A program made the position numbers and the translations under genes. From Lepidodermella squamata (taxonomy: Eukaryota; Gastrotricha): a stretch of 64,000 bases of DNA. The stretch is from assembly GCA_047495785.1 (NCBI GenBank), contig JBLDXI010000011.1:124001-188000 (forward strand), read 5' to 3'. Shown here piece after piece: positions 11,701-26,700 of the stretch. Every line of letters begins with the position of its first letter. Within the stretch, counting starts at the first letter, position 1. The notes beneath the pieces were generated by a model. The model was given only the letters and a program-made list of their open reading frames with translations. It searched no databases and was not told where the DNA came from.

Positions 11701-14700
11701 GCTCGAGGTGAGTGGTTTCAGGTACAGCGATAGTGTAAGACTTTGAAGCACTGGACTGTACCACAACTGGGTGTCGTACGAAAAGTTCGACAATGAGCTG
11801 GTGAATTCGTACGAGCCGTTCGACCACGGCCCGACGTTGTACACAATTTCGCCTGAATCGCGAGGTTTAGCCGCCGAGGCGACGTAGTTGTTGGCGATAT
11901 CAGCAGCCCGGTAATGCTCGTTCAACGGCCAGTAGCCCACAACATATTCAATCAGGTAGACGTCCTTGATTGGCTCTAAGGGTGATAATGATTTAATTAG
12001 TAAGTACAGCAATATTACTGTTTTTCTCGTGATACTCACGGGTGAACTTGCAGTTGGTGGTGCAAGAGCCGAGATTGCCGTCGCACTGCTCGCCGGCCTC
12101 GAGGCGGCCGTTGCCGCAGGTCGGACGGGCGTAGAAGGGCATCTCGCAAAAGAAGCTGTAATAAGAAGGTGCAAACGGGCCAGCCCACTGCCACACGAGG
12201 CCCCTAGTGATTTGTGCGACAGCCATCACGATATTGGTACCCGTATTGGCGTTAGCAGGGTCGTACTGGTACAGCGGCTGTTGCCAATTTTGATAGACAA
12301 GACTCGCGTTGCCGCTCAAAACCGGCGAGTCGTACTGCCCAAGGTAGATCTTGTGTGTCTGGCTGGACGAAGTTCGAAATCCAGCGTAGCCTAGTGAGAA
12401 AACTTCATAAATATCACTATTTGGAATTTACTTAGTATCATTACCAAGGTAGATGGTATCATTGCGTTGGAGTATCAGAGGCCTGTAGACGTAGAACAAC
12501 CACGCTTCGTGAGCTGCACTGCGCGGAATCGCTATGGTTGCACCTCGTCTGCGGCAGTAGCGCCACGCAAAAAGGCCGGTTCGCGTGTCATAGCCGTAAG
12601 GCTCGTACCAGTAACAGTAGCCGTTGTATGGGATCCAATCAACGGGACAGGCTAAGAAAAAGCAATTAGACAATCAATATCACTATGTAGTTTTAAAAAA
12701 ATTGGACAGAAATGAAAACATAGCTAATCAGGAATGTCCCGCTCAAGAATATCTCTGTGGATTCCCATGAAATTCAAAAAGGGCATATATTCGGCATTCG
12801 GCAAGATTTTCCGTAGGAGGTTAGATGCAGTTATCGAAAAAATCATTCAAAAATCATTCCCAATGCTGTTTTACGAGGTTTTCGGGCTACAAAACTTACA
12901 GCTGTATCTTCTGCAGGCGTTCATCATAGTCGCACCGACTACATTGGCGCGGTAGAGCGAGAAACAGGCGATAGATCCAACAATTCCAGGGGTGTACCAC
13001 GAGCCCGGCTGCCAGCCCAGTGTGACTAGGTCTCGACTATTGCCGCCACCAGCTATCGGCACGGGTTGGCCAGTGACTGTGAAGGTCGACGTCCAATCGG
13101 ACGTGGCAGACGATGCGTAGTAAATGGCACATCGCCGAGTCGCTGGTTGCCAAGAGTACGAGACGTAGCTAGGTTTTCTCACGTCGAAATTGTAAGTCAT
13201 GATTTGCACGGAGCCGTCTACATTGCGGAATCGCAGTCTCAATGTGGCCGAAGTATTTAGTGGCAGTGGCCCCGTGCCATTGTTCGTTTCGTTGAGAGGA
13301 ACCGGCGATATGAGGGGCAAAGCAGTGGCAGCTGGGCGCCTGGTCGTCGAAGCGTCTCGCTTTCTACGCCCTGTCCCGCTTAGATTAGGAACTATTTGGT
13401 AGCTTATCGAAACGAAGCCTCCAACGTTCACCCTATACATTTATAACAGAATTATTTAAAGAAAAAGAAACCCCGATTTTTACCCACAATGTATGGGCTG
13501 TAGCGTTATCCAATTGCGTGATTTGAAACTGAAACCCGAAAGAAAACGGCGCATTAGGACTGAAGTCGTAGTTGGGCCAAAGGGCCGTGGGAATAAGGCG
13601 AATCGATGTCCATTGGCTGAACTGGGCCGTCTCGGCATTCAGCACCCACCGCTGCTTTCTCACTGCAGTGTCGTGGAGCCCATTGAACGCGTACGTCACG
13701 TTGCCGTAGACCAGTTCGCCAGAGCCCCGCTCGTAACCAACATCTTCCAGTCGATACTGGGATGTAAGGGGCCAAATCCCGACGAGATCCTTCCCAGATG
13801 GGAACTTGTTGATATTGCGACCCTCGAGGCGGCACTTGGGCGAGCACCCATCGCCCGACATGGAATTTCCGTCATCGCACTCTTCGAAGTCTGCCCGAAC
13901 GCCGTCACCGCACGATTCGGCGCTGGACCCAACCATACGTTCGCAGGAGGCTTTGAAGTTTCGCATATTAGTCAAGCCTACCGTCAAGTTGTACAAGGCG
14001 GCGCAAGCGACAGGGCCCATCAAGCCTCGGCCAATTCGCAGCGTCATATCAGCCATACTGCCTACCACATTCACCTGAAATACGTTGCAAAGCTTCATTG
14101 CTGAAATGATTAATTTCGCTTAAACAACATAGACTTCTCGAGTATAGTTGGGCTATAAATTATAAATGATCTTTTCAGTTTTATATCGTCTGCTCCGATG
14201 GAAAACTCTGATTAAATGTTGTTTAGGCCATGTTTATGATTTGATTTAAAAATGATGTCGCCCCCTGCTTCAACTGATTTAGAGTATTGTAGACTCTCGA
14301 AATTTCCCCTGTTACTTAACATGCGAACTCACATTTGCCTTGAATTCGCCTGTTTTCCAAAGTGTGGAGCAATTCCACTACTTTTAGAATCATTATGCAA
14401 AAACAAAACTTGAAATGTGAAAGAATCCCTGAGAAATGTCCCCCCTAATACTCTTAGTTTATTCTATTATTCCGATATTTTCAGGCTCGAATTTCTTTCT
14501 TTGCTAATGATATCTCTGAATGAAACAACGCAGCGAGAGAGTACTAAGTCCGAGTTGCGCGAAAATTAAGTAATATAATTCGAATCATAAAATATCGGAA
14601 AATCAAAATAAAATAGTTACCTGACAACTTTTATATCGTTGGATAGAGAAAATTCTCAATATGGATAAATTATTTTTCTTAAATTTTTCAAAAATTGTCC

Positions 14701-17700
14701 GCATGAGCAACCGTGGCAGAAGAATGGCAAATTTGCCAAAAATCAGCAAAAAGAACTGTTTTCAACAATTTCTAGACCAGAAAATTAATCCTGCGAGCCT
14801 ACAAGATGTACCTGGGCTTATCGATAGACCGTGAAATCTAGTATTCATTATTCATCCGCCGAAAATAAAAAAATTTGAGAAATGAGTCTGTCGATTTTTG
14901 AAACTAAAATTATATCGAATTTTGAAACTAAAATTGGAACTAAAATTATATTGGGCAGATTTATTCGATTTATTGGGTGGCATAAAAAGTGGTCTTTGCA
15001 AATTCAGCTCGAATAAATTCACAATAGGAAGATCGTTTGCGTCCTATCTGTTACAGTGTTGTCTATGTCTTCACATATCACATGGTATTAACATGGACAA
15101 TGTTATCTTATGTTAACTTTAAGCTGACGTAAAAATCTTGAATACAAGCTTAATACAAGTTTAACGACGAAGGGAAAGAAGGGAAAATTTGGTTTTGACA
15201 TCAAAGCGCTTGCATTTCAAAATGTTGTGAGCTGTCTACAGTTTTATACCTTTCCGCCGAATTGGTTCAGCGCTGGGTCATCCGAGATGATGTTGACGTC
15301 GGTTGCATTGGCCACGAATGCAAAAACCTGCCATTTATTGACCAGTGTCTGCCTGACGCTACCGCTTCCACTTCCGAAAGTAAATCCATAATGGACTGAG
15401 TCCCAAGTCCAAACGTGCTGCAATTGGAACTGCTTTGTAGTTTGTTCATTGGCAATGTACACCATCCAGTTGTCTGCGAAGTAGAAGCATCTGAAAGGAA
15501 CAACGTAGGGTAACAACAATTACGGATTCACGTCAATCATACAATTGTCCGCTAAAAGTCGACACGTTATTCGCATCCTCACGCGGTGCAAGTTCGAAAA
15601 AGCACGGAATATGAGGGTTGTACCAGTCCTGGGCCGCATCTACAGTGCCGACTTTTGCATAGATCAAAAACGAGAACGGCAAGCCCAAGTTGTAACCGCT
15701 CAATACGTTCGACATGTCGTGGAAATTGCTAAACAAATAAAAACATTACGGAAAACCAAGGACATGGGCTGTTTTACTAGTTGGAGAAGTAGGCAACTCT
15801 AGCTGATAGCGACCATGGGACTGACGTGAAGGTGGGTGTACCAACGAAACCGCCATGCCTCTCGTTGCCGCTGACATCAGGCTGGAGGATTCGGTCCTCG
15901 GAGTAGACCCAAAAGCCGACCGCATCTTCTGCCTTCCGGTAATCCTTCAACAAATCGGAGCGGTACAACTGCGCCTGGCTCGCGTAGTACTCATTGCTGG
16001 GCAGCAGCAGCCCGCCGATATCATCCAACTCATCTTGCGTTTCAACGTACAACGGCGAGGCTGGTTCGGGCGAGGCGGTGGCACACAGCGAGTAGGCATC
16101 GTTCCAGTAGTTAACAGCTCGCTCGCTCACGTAGTAGCAGTTACCGCGCCATTTCACGAAGCCAGCCGGGCAGCAGTTCGCCGATTCGGTTATGCACAAA
16201 TCCGAACAGCCGTCTAACGATTGCGTATTGCCATCATCGCACTCTTCGCCCAGCTCAACGATGCCATTTCCGCATTGGCCAGTGAACCCTCGAGTGCCCA
16301 ATGTTGAGTAGTCGGTGCAAACAACTCGTAGGGCTGTCATATCAGCATCATCGATTATGGCCGAGTATATAGCTAGGCATGTCGCGGTGTTAGGGTAGAC
16401 ACTAATGGGACCTGCGATCACCAACGGCAACTGAACGCGTTCGAAGAAGCTGAAGTTCGCTAGCTGATTGTTGATGTAGAGTCGAGCGAGAGAGTTGGTC
16501 AGATTAAAGGTAAGAGCGACATTTATTGGCATCGGAAATGTCGCAATATTTCCACCAAGTTGCTGAGCTTCGAACCAAATCTGAAAAACAGCCCTAAACC
16601 TTTTACAGCATTTTCACAGGTTGGCTTTTTATTAGAGCCGGATGTAGTATATTTTTAGATTAAACTTGATGATTGAATTTTGATCTTTGATCTAAGCAAT
16701 GAGAAGGTCCCAAACTATGAAAGTAATTTGATTATTTTTTTAATTTGAAGCCATGAAACGTCAAAAGTCCATTCCATGCACCCATTTTCCCGTTTTCAGC
16801 CTGAAAAAAATCGCCCATTTCCCGGAATTTTCTTGATTAGTCGAAAATTTGTTCTCATTTAGAGAAAGGATACGTCGAATTCGACAACAATTCGACTCAC
16901 ATCTCGCTGCATGCTGAAAAGGATGCTCGTTCTGCTGTAATTGATTGCCAGCGAAATTTCCGAACCAATCGTCATCAATCGCGAAAAGCCATAGCTAGTA
17001 GCTGGCAATGTTGATGTATCGAGTGTGATTGTGATGCTCAGTGCGTTCGTTGTGTCGAATAAATCACGAGGCAGATCTTTACTCACGTATAGGGTGTCAT
17101 TCGGCGGCGATTTCACCCATTCCATTTCGTTGCGAGATCGATCGCTAGCCCCCAACACGCCAGCGAATGGCCAATACGCGATAAGAGATTCAACTCGAGG
17201 AAACACGGCTGTGAGAAATATTGAAGACAGTTCAGGATTGAAAATAATTCAACTTACAATAGACGGTATTTTGAGGTCGCGACTCGTCTAGGGGCTGGCC
17301 GAGCGCTGAGCAGTTCACAGCTCGGAGGCCGGTTACCACGCCCGATGCGTCGATGGCAACACATGCACCAGAACTCGTGATCGCTGGCTCGCCAACTAGC
17401 CAGAACGATTCATCGACCAGCGCCCCTGAATCAGCCCAAAAGAAGTCGCCCCTGTCCGCATCGTAGGCAGCTCCAACCCAGAAGTACCGACGACTCACCA
17501 ACTCAGGCGATGCGAGCAGTTTCAGAGCATCAGCTATCGTCGCCAGGCTATCAGGGTCCGAAAGGTGGGCAAGATTCCGATTTGCAGCCTGCGATCCTGT
17601 TACAGCACTGCTCGCGAATGAGTAACACACCCCGCCGAGGCTGAGTGCAGTCGAACCGCACTCTGTTGTGTTGGCCGTAGATGCGAGCATGCAAGCGTCG

Positions 17701-20700
17701 ACGCAGCGATCCATGCCAGCCCACGTTCCGTCAACCTGACATGTGATTGGCGTCGATGATGTGCCGGTTGTGAAGAACACCCAATTGGGGTTCGAACACT
17801 GGATGTTGGCCGTCGCGCCCGGGTAGTACGCAGGTTCTTTGCACTCGAAGTACATGCGAAGTTGGGTTTGAAGGGTGACAGTTGGCACAGGGCACAGCGG
17901 CACTATGAAACGTAGATAATGTTAAGCGTTCAAAATCCAGTAATAGCTCAACTAACAATACGAAGCTGGTTTCGCAGCTGCCGATACGTTCAGTTTGCGA
18001 ACAGTTGGACTTGAAGCCGCGATTTTGCACGCTGTCTGGTATCCCGAATTGCAATCGCCCATTTGTATCATTTGATTCGCGTCCAAGTACGTGCATCTGT
18101 CTGCGGTTGGAAGAGAGATGACATTTTTAGAGCTCAGTTGAGATGAGCTTAATTGGACCTACTTTCAACACATTGCGGCAAGTCGTTCCAGCCTGTCGAG
18201 TTCGTGCACTTGATCTGCTTTGTGTCTGCCATGTCGAGGAAGCGAAATCTGCTCTGGCAACGGATTGTTACAGGTGTCGCTGGGGAAATAATTGCATGGA
18301 ATTATCAGCAGACGGTTGGTTTATTATTATTATGCTTATTTCGAAAAATATACTTTCGTATAAAAATTTAGTACAAAAAGAAAATTCGTGGTTTCAAAAG
18401 GGCACGCAGGCCGCTAACTTTGAACCAATCCATTGAGGATGTGGGAGCTGGAAGCCGGGTGTGAGTATTCGCCAGAATTTATGTTACTGTATCAGGCCCA
18501 GTTAATGGCGAAGTTCCTTTTCCCCTGACATTTCATAAGGGAATACCTAAGTTGAAATGTGATCCATTGAATCATTTCCCTAAAACGTTCTGCAAAAAGG
18601 GGCAAGCTTACCGCTTACCCCTTAGAGGAGTGCGGCTGACAATCTGAAAAGCAATCCTAATTTGAGCCTGAGATATTTGGGAATATAAAGCAAGTCTGGT
18701 CTATTAGCTATTCTATCGATCGATCTATTATGGTCTATTAGCTATTAGCTAAAAAGTCTCAAACCCCTGGAGCAAATATGACAAAAATGCAAAATTTGAA
18801 TAATCGAAATTCTCAGCTTTCACTTACTAGATTAATATGAATCGCATCTGATCATACTTACGATTTTTCGATTGGTAGGTCTGAGTGGCACTCGGCCTCG
18901 CCCACGCGTTGTTCTGCAGAATCTCGTAGCCGCTGAGCAGCAATTGCCGCCCGCTGCACCGCGGCCCTCCCTGACTGGCAGTCGCGCGGTACGTCGAAGC
19001 GTCGTCAATGTGACAGCCAGGATTCAACGGGCGTTCGCACAGGAAGTAGCGGTTCTTGGCGCAGTTATCAGGGTACCACAGCCCATCGATCGAGTTCAGG
19101 TAGTAGCACTGGCCGGGCTGTGTTCCGGCGTCGGTAGACGGCGCCAGATTGCCGTACTTGGTGACATAAGTCACGTCTTCATCGGTGTAGAACCACATTG
19201 GCCGGGTCATGCGTTGTTCAACTAAAATCGGGGGAAACATGTAGAAAGTTTTAGCGAGCGAATTTAACACTTACTATCTGATATGTCACCGCCGGCCACC
19301 GAGCAAATCGAGTTGAAATAGGACGAGTTGAAAGTCGACAAGCAGTCGCGGTCGTCGGACATGAGCCATATGAGCCATGAGCCGTCGGATCGCAGGCCAA
19401 ACGAGGCAAAGTAGTTGCCCTTTGGCGCGGCGAAATTGCACCAGTCGAACACGCTCGAATTGGCGATGGCAGCGCCTACGAATGACGAATTATCGGGTGC
19501 GGAATTGTCATCGGCCCATAAGAAGCTGGCGACGCTGAGCGGCACCTGGCGATGTTGCACGGATGCGCCCTGGCCCTGGCCATTGTTAGTGTTGTTGCCG
19601 ACCTCACGAACGAATTTCGAATTGTCAGGCCACGCAGTAACACTCGGCGAAAGTCGCAGCAGTGATGCGAACAGATAAGGGTGTCCTTTGTCATTAGGAA
19701 TGTTCACTTTGGGGTAATAATCGTTGTTAAATACTAGGTAGGCGATTTGGCGTGATTGCTCCACCGTGTCGATCCGAAGCCAATTTGAGCTAGAGTCGTT
19801 ACAAGCCTGCGAAAGAGTGGCGTACTGCAGCCCTAAATTAACGGGCTGATAGCAACGCCCGAAGATGACAATGTAGTCCCGAGGGCAATCGATGTCTGCA
19901 AGAGCAACACATATAAATGTAATATTTGATTGCTCGAAACGTGCCAGGAAAACTGAGAACGCATGGGATACGATAATGTCTTCTTACATCCTACTCAACC
20001 ATCAACTATTGTTCATGGGACAGGGGACAGCGATGTAAACGGATATCGGGCTGTAGCGTGGAATTCCGCCATAGGCAGCCGCCATCCCCTCTGCGACACA
20101 ATTCCGGTCATGGCTTAGACCCATCCATGATGGAATCGAGTCAATGTGCATTCATGTGTGACATGCACGGCATGGACTGGTAAGCCATGGTGGACTGAGT
20201 CCTTATTGGTGTCAATTCCGCCAATTCATGCCAATGCACGAGTGAATTGACTCGATTCCACCTTGGATCTTGGATGGGTCTAAGCCATGACCGGAATCGT
20301 GTCGCAGAGGTGAAAATTGTGTGTGCAAGGTGTGATACCACGATGGCGGCAGCCCATGGCGGAATTCCATCCAAAAGTTGAGCAACTTATAGATCATTGT
20401 CTCTTTAGCTGAGGTTTTACGGCTAAGCATCAAACTGTTGACGCTATGAACAAAATTCAACAAAGTACGGTATCTGTGAAAGATGTAATAGTGCGTTCAC
20501 AAACTACTTCGGAGAGGCGTCCGAAGTTTTCGGCCTCCGAAGTTTCGTAATCGCTGCCCGAAGTTTAAATTTTCGTTCACAAACGCGCGCACTTCGGCCA
20601 GCGCGGCCGAAGTTTTAACAATAGGCGGTGCGCACGCACCGAACAAAGGACGCGCACAAACTTCGGTTCGGAGAGCCCCAAAACTCCGAACCGAAGTTTG

Positions 20701-23700
20701 AACACGTCCGAAGTTAATACGCAAGCACGCAAACACGCGCGCGCACACAGCCACTTGACCACACTGTACCAGGCGCCTCAAATTTGTCTTTCCGGTGATA
20801 TTTTCATTGACAATGCGATCCGTTTCATTAGCCAGTAAACAATTAAACAGCAATAGTGATAAGCATTTAGATACTAAGAAATTAATATTGCAGAAATGTT
20901 CGGTTTCTATGACGAATTTTTAAATCTAGAAATAGCGCGGCTCGTATGGAAAAAGTGGTTTTGATGAGAATGCGCGAGAATATTTTAGCAATTATTCTTC
21001 TTTACCACTTCTTTATCTACCTATGGACATAACATAATGAAACACCGCAAAAAAGTCACCCTAATTGGGGTGTCTTTTAGAATTCCAAATCGAGGCTTCT
21101 GGATTATATCCGTACCCAAAGATCACTCAAATTCATCTACCGAAAGCTTCATTTGAATTCATGCTTTCGGTAAAATAAAAAACTTTTCACTTTTCATTTT
21201 CATCGCGTGCCTAAAATGGTGCTGGAAAAAAAGACCTCAGCGATATAAACAAAAGCGTTGAGGCAGCTATCGAAAAAGCCTTTGGCCCTGTCATGGGCCG
21301 GCTAGATCAGCTACTCTCCCGTATCGATTTCCTCGAGACGAAAATCGAAAAACAGAGCGAAGTAATTCGCTCGCAAGAAAAACGTCTTTATCAGCTCGAA
21401 ATTCGGCTTAACGAGGCCGATGAACACCGGCTTCGCAATACTGTGATTCTTCACAACGTCGAGCCAGTTGCTGACGAAACGGCCACTGCTTTGGCCCAGC
21501 AAGTTGAGACTAAGTTCCCCGACCTGGCTGGTGCCGAATACGAATGTTACAGTTTCTCGAAAGTCACCGAAACTGGTTAAAGTTGTTGTCAAGGGTCAAA
21601 AAGCGGAACAGGTGGTTCGGAAAGTGCTGGCTGGTGGGTCGGCGAAAAAGTTACAGACGGCTTTCAGGCGCAAGGTTAACAAGGCTCTCTCGGCCAAAAT
21701 CCATGCTTTGGAGGCTCTACAAACCGGTGAAGGTAAACTGAAATTCAAAATTCGCCAAAATGGGTATCGCCTTGAAACCGATGATCACGGCTCGTTTCTG
21801 TACGACGGCAAAGCGGACCAATTCGTCTCGCTAGAAACGTCGCACTCAACAGCTGTAGGTACCTGCAGGTCTAACTTTGAACCCGTCTGACATTTGTGTA
21901 CTATTTTTTATCACTGTATATAGTCTTAACTGTAGAAGCGTTGCCAAAAATAATTTAGCTGCTTTAACAATTTTTTTTGCTACATGTAGCTTTGACATTA
22001 TTTGTCTATGTGAGACCTGGCTTCACCCAGGTATCACCAATGCTATGCTTGAAATTGGCGGTTATCGTGTTGCTGCCCGCCGGGATAGGCCGTCTCGTGC
22101 TGGTGGAGTTTGCATTCTCGTCAAAAATAACCTGAAGTTTTACAAAATTGATGATATTGATAATTGTTCTGAAATTGTTGCTATTAATGTTATCGCGTCC
22201 GCTAATCTGTCTTTCCGAATTGCTTGTTTATACCGCCCTCCTTACATAAATAATTCTTCTAGCTCTCACTCACCGGTTACCAGCGGGGTTCCTCAAGGCT
22301 CCGTCCTTGGTCCCTTACTCTTCCTTATCTACATTAATGATATCGTTTCTATTTTACCTGCCGGAGTTTCGATTAAACTCTTCGCCGATGATTGTAAGCT
22401 CTACATTAAATTCTGCTTTAATAACGCTATTTCTTCTTCTTCCAAATTATCATTAGCTCTCGATAAAATTTTTACTTGGATAAACGACTGGCAACTTAGC
22501 CTCTCTATCGACAAGTGTGGTGTCCTTCATCTGGGCCGTAACAATCCTCATTTTTCCTATTCTCTTGGTTCTCATCAACTTCCTACCTGTCACTCGTACA
22601 AGGACCTCGGTCTGATCATCGACGACGGTCTCACGTTTCGCCCTCATCTTAGCACTATTGTTACCAAAGCCTATAACTGCGTTAATGCTATTCTTAGAGC
22701 CTTTCATGGCCAGTCACCTTCCGTCCTCGCCTGGGCTTATCGCGTCTATTCTAGGCCTTTGCTTGAATACCTACCTTCTATTTGGTCGCCTTACAAAAAG
22801 TGCGACAAAGAACTTGTTGAAAATGAACAAAAATACTTTACCCGTCGTGCTTTGGGCTTCTCTTCTCATGATCCTAACCGCCCTTCTTATAAACAAAGGC
22901 TTTTAATCCTCAAACTAGACTCTTTAGAAAAGCGCCGAATCCTTTTAGATCTGTCTCTTCTGTACAAAATTTACTACAATGCAGTTGATTCGTCTATTTC
23001 TTCTTACATCGAACCCTTATCTACTAAAACTCGCGGTCATTGTCATCGTCTTAGATATCGTCGACCTGATGACCGTTATCGCAATGCTACCTCGCCTCTT
23101 TTCGCAAATTTTTTTCTCAATCGCGTTCTTCCCATTTGGAACGAATTACCGTCTCATATTTTTCCTTCTTCTGACAATTTTGATACTAATCTGACATATT
23201 TTAAATCAAAAATACGTAAACTTGATTTTTCTAAACACTGCACTCTTACTAACTAATTTTACTACTTCATGCTCTTCAAACCTACATTCTCCCTCTTCAG
23301 AACTGTTTTATATCAATACATTACCCGCTATACGGTTCAGAGTTAGTGGCCTGCGTGCCCTTCTGTTTCCTCGAATTTGTACCATCATATTTTTTTCATG
23401 AATATATTTTTCGAAATAAAATAATAATAATAATAATAATAATAAAGAATTAGTGTGATTTGTTTTCTGGTGAAGGATTGATAGACAAGTGGAACGGAAT
23501 CAGAATGCTCACATTTTGATATGGCAGCGCGCCAAAGCGCCGTGTTGGGCTCAATGACTGGTTCGGCCTGACACAGCCAAACCGAATTGCTGTAGCCGTT
23601 GGATGGGTACATGCCCAGAGGCCACATGTAGACCATAGAACCAGCTGCAGCTACAATTGCTGATTGCCTGTACCAAGACAGGTTCTTGGCTACGGCATCG

Positions 23701-26700
23701 TAAGCCATGCCATTTGCCCACGTGAAAAGCAACGGTGCGGTCGTGGCATTACGCACATCGAACGACGTGGCAGATCGCGTGAAAAGGCCAACCGGCACCG
23801 GATTCGTCGTGTAATTTCCCGCTATACTTTTGATGAACCGCTCTTGCGTCGTGTTCAGAGTAACAGGCAGTGTTCCACGGCTCATGGTCGCACAGACTTG
23901 AGCCATGCTATGGTAACCGGAGGAAGTTGTGCCTGGCGGCAGAGCAATGATGCGGTAACACGCATCGCCAGCCGAATGATAGAAATAGCCATCAGGGCAT
24001 CGAACTGGTAAGATTGCACATAAATACATCAATTTATTTCATATTTCAATCTGACGTCATCTCTTTCAACAAACCTTGCCGTTGGTAGAGGCTGATCCAG
24101 AAGTTGTCCCGTAGCTCTTCGAGAGCATCCATTAGATTGTCGTTTTCCTGAGCTCCCTCAATATGAGCCAGGTAACCACCCATCGAGTAGCACGTATCCA
24201 GCGCATACTGCCACGAGCCAATATTCTCCATGCCTTGTGACAATAACTTGTTTATTTTAATTCAGAATGTAAGCTCATTCCTTCACCTGGCACCCAAATG
24301 CAAGTGTTATTAAAGACAACCCAGTCTTCAGGACAGGGCGTTGTGCACACAGCTAACGGCTTGCTCTCGCAGATGAGCGAGCCCATGGACAGCGAAAAGT
24401 CAGAACTCACGCCTTGGAACGACGACAACATGCCGTCCCGGCCGATGCCCAGGAACCGCTCGCTATTGTTCCGCAGTGGATTCACGTACTGGCCAATACC
24501 AAGGAGCGACGACAACGGCTCGTCGTCAAGAGGCCAGTATCGCTTGCTGTAATCAGCCGGATTTCCGAGATTAAACGTCAGGAAATTGTTGGTCGGCAAC
24601 ACCGTCCAGTTCATGCCGTGGCGGTAGAATTCTTTAGCAGCGAAGCATGACTTGTCACTGCTGCAGCCCCGCCCCGGGGTCGGGCGCTGTAGGCCTATAA
24701 CTGATCGGAAGTAACGAGCGAACAGCATCTCCTCCTGCAAATTTAGCACATATATTAACCAGCCTTTACTTTTCTTTCTGAAAATCGACTATTTTTTACG
24801 AAAGGAATTGAATTTTCAGCGTTTGGTTAATTTCACATTTTTCATATTCATTTATGTTTCGCCAAATATCGCGAATTCCGATTTTTTCCGAAAGTATTTG
24901 CCTTTGAATTTGAATTATCGCTATAGGTTACCTCTGAATTGATGCTGATCGGCCAAGCGGAACCGTGGCCCCACTTGTCGCGTGACTCGACGTGGCATCG
25001 ATAGTTTGCCGCGTAGAAATTGAGCGGGGTGACGAGCGAGAAGTAGGGACTCGTCGTTCGGTAGCAGCTAGCGCCGAATAGATACCAACCATTCGGACAC
25101 GCCCGGGTAGCCATGCCGCGGTAAACCGGGTTCCGCTCAATAGCCCAAGCGGCGCCGTTCCAATTGCTACAAGCCCCAGTCTGCCACGTGTAGTTGTCCG
25201 CCTTGGAACCTGAATAGATGCAAGACTCGGCATTCTGCGGGTTGAGCAACTCGGCGCCAGTCTGCTCGAGTGTCAGCGGGCTAAGAGCATCACGCGGATC
25301 GGAATCCCAAGTAAATTGTCCCAGTTCACCGGGCATGAGAGCTGAGTTCGCTTTCAGGCCGAGCCAAGTGCGTACATTTTGTTGATTGAGGATTGTTGAT
25401 TTGATAAGCTGCAAGACGTGCAGCTCCAACCACGACTCGACACTAATCATCTGGCCATAATTATTGGGATTTTCGCTATCGCTTTTCACCGTATTCCACG
25501 ACCAGTATGCGCTTTGGCTCACTGTAGTGGATTGAATAAAACACATCTCATTGAGTGAGTGTCAGTAAAGCGTGTACATTGGCATAGTCGTACATTGAGC
25601 GATTCCCAACTTCGAGAAAATAAAGCGTATTTTATGATATAAAATTACTAGTAGTTGAAAAAAGCGAAACTCAAAACGCAAAATCGGAATTGGAAGGCAG
25701 TGCTATGCTGCGAGCTCCAATAAGGACAAGCTATCTACAAGTTCTTGGACTTACTGGCGTAGCATTTGCCGCCAAAGTAGTACCACTCGGTGCTGAGACC
25801 CTCGCACACGTGGCCCGTGTACAACGGGTAGACGGGCACCGCGCTTGGTATGCGGTAGTCACACACGAAGCCCAGCACCTGGTTGCAGTCTTCGATGTAC
25901 CAAAAGCCGTCGCGTGCCAGCGTCCCGCATCGGCTAGGCACAACACTTGACGTGTAGTTAACGTTCACGCCGACTAATGGCGAGAAGCCTGGCCAGCTGG
26001 TATGCGCGATACTATCGCCATTCCTCCACCTGATTAGAAATGAATTGCATACAGGGAGGCTAATGGCTTTCATCTTACCAAGCGGCGTAATTACCTCCCG
26101 AGGAATACGTGTAAATGTTTATCCACACCTTGGGCAAATTGTATTGTAGTATCCACTGGTGTAGGATCATGTTCTGTTCGAACGTGAATATCTGCGCGAG
26201 GTTGGCGCCGAACTGTTTGGCGCAGTAACCCTCCGCCGCATAGCGAGCCATCGGAACGTGCGTCACGAAGCGGTAGCAGTGGCCGAGGACTTGCAGCCAG
26301 CCGGGGTGGCACGACGTTTGGTTGAGCCAAACGTTGGTATAGCCGCTTGTTGCGAACTGCTGCCGGTAATTGGCTACGAACGTGTAATCGTCCTCATTTG
26401 AGAGTGACATAATCGCAGAACGGCCGATGTTCTGGCACAGGGTCGATGTGTATTCGAACGCCGAAAATTGGCTTGGTTGATACCAATTGCCGATGTACCT
26501 TGTAACGAAGATAAGCATGCACGGTAATGTATTCATGTTACAAGTTACAATCTTAAGCCATTGATACCTAATTTTTGGCAATATTTCTAAGAGTGTTTTT
26601 CGTTCATTTAATTAAGTATCGGGTATTACAGTGGCAAAACGACTCACCAGAGATGCGCACCGCGACGAATCCAGTTGTAAAAGCCGTGTGATTGGCTAGG

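Larger units (their letters stand above)
21210..23446 (+). mobile_element. Internally deleted non-LTR retrotransposon (LINE) with (AAT)n tail
   Basis: From 5' to 3': a coiled-coil ORF1 broken by a frameshift, an ORF2 that fuses the start of an endonuclease to the second half of a reverse transcriptase, and a 3' microsatellite tail of (AAT)n ending at about 23446. The tail and the ORF2 style suggest a CR1/L2/Jockey-like clade. It lies in an intron of the lectin gene on the opposite strand. The 5' end is approximate and I did not find target duplications. Confidence 0.88.

Noticed and set aside
20497-20853. Minus-strand open frame of 118 codons
   Set aside because: Generated by the CCGAAGTT repeat cluster; the protein is repetitive and matches nothing.
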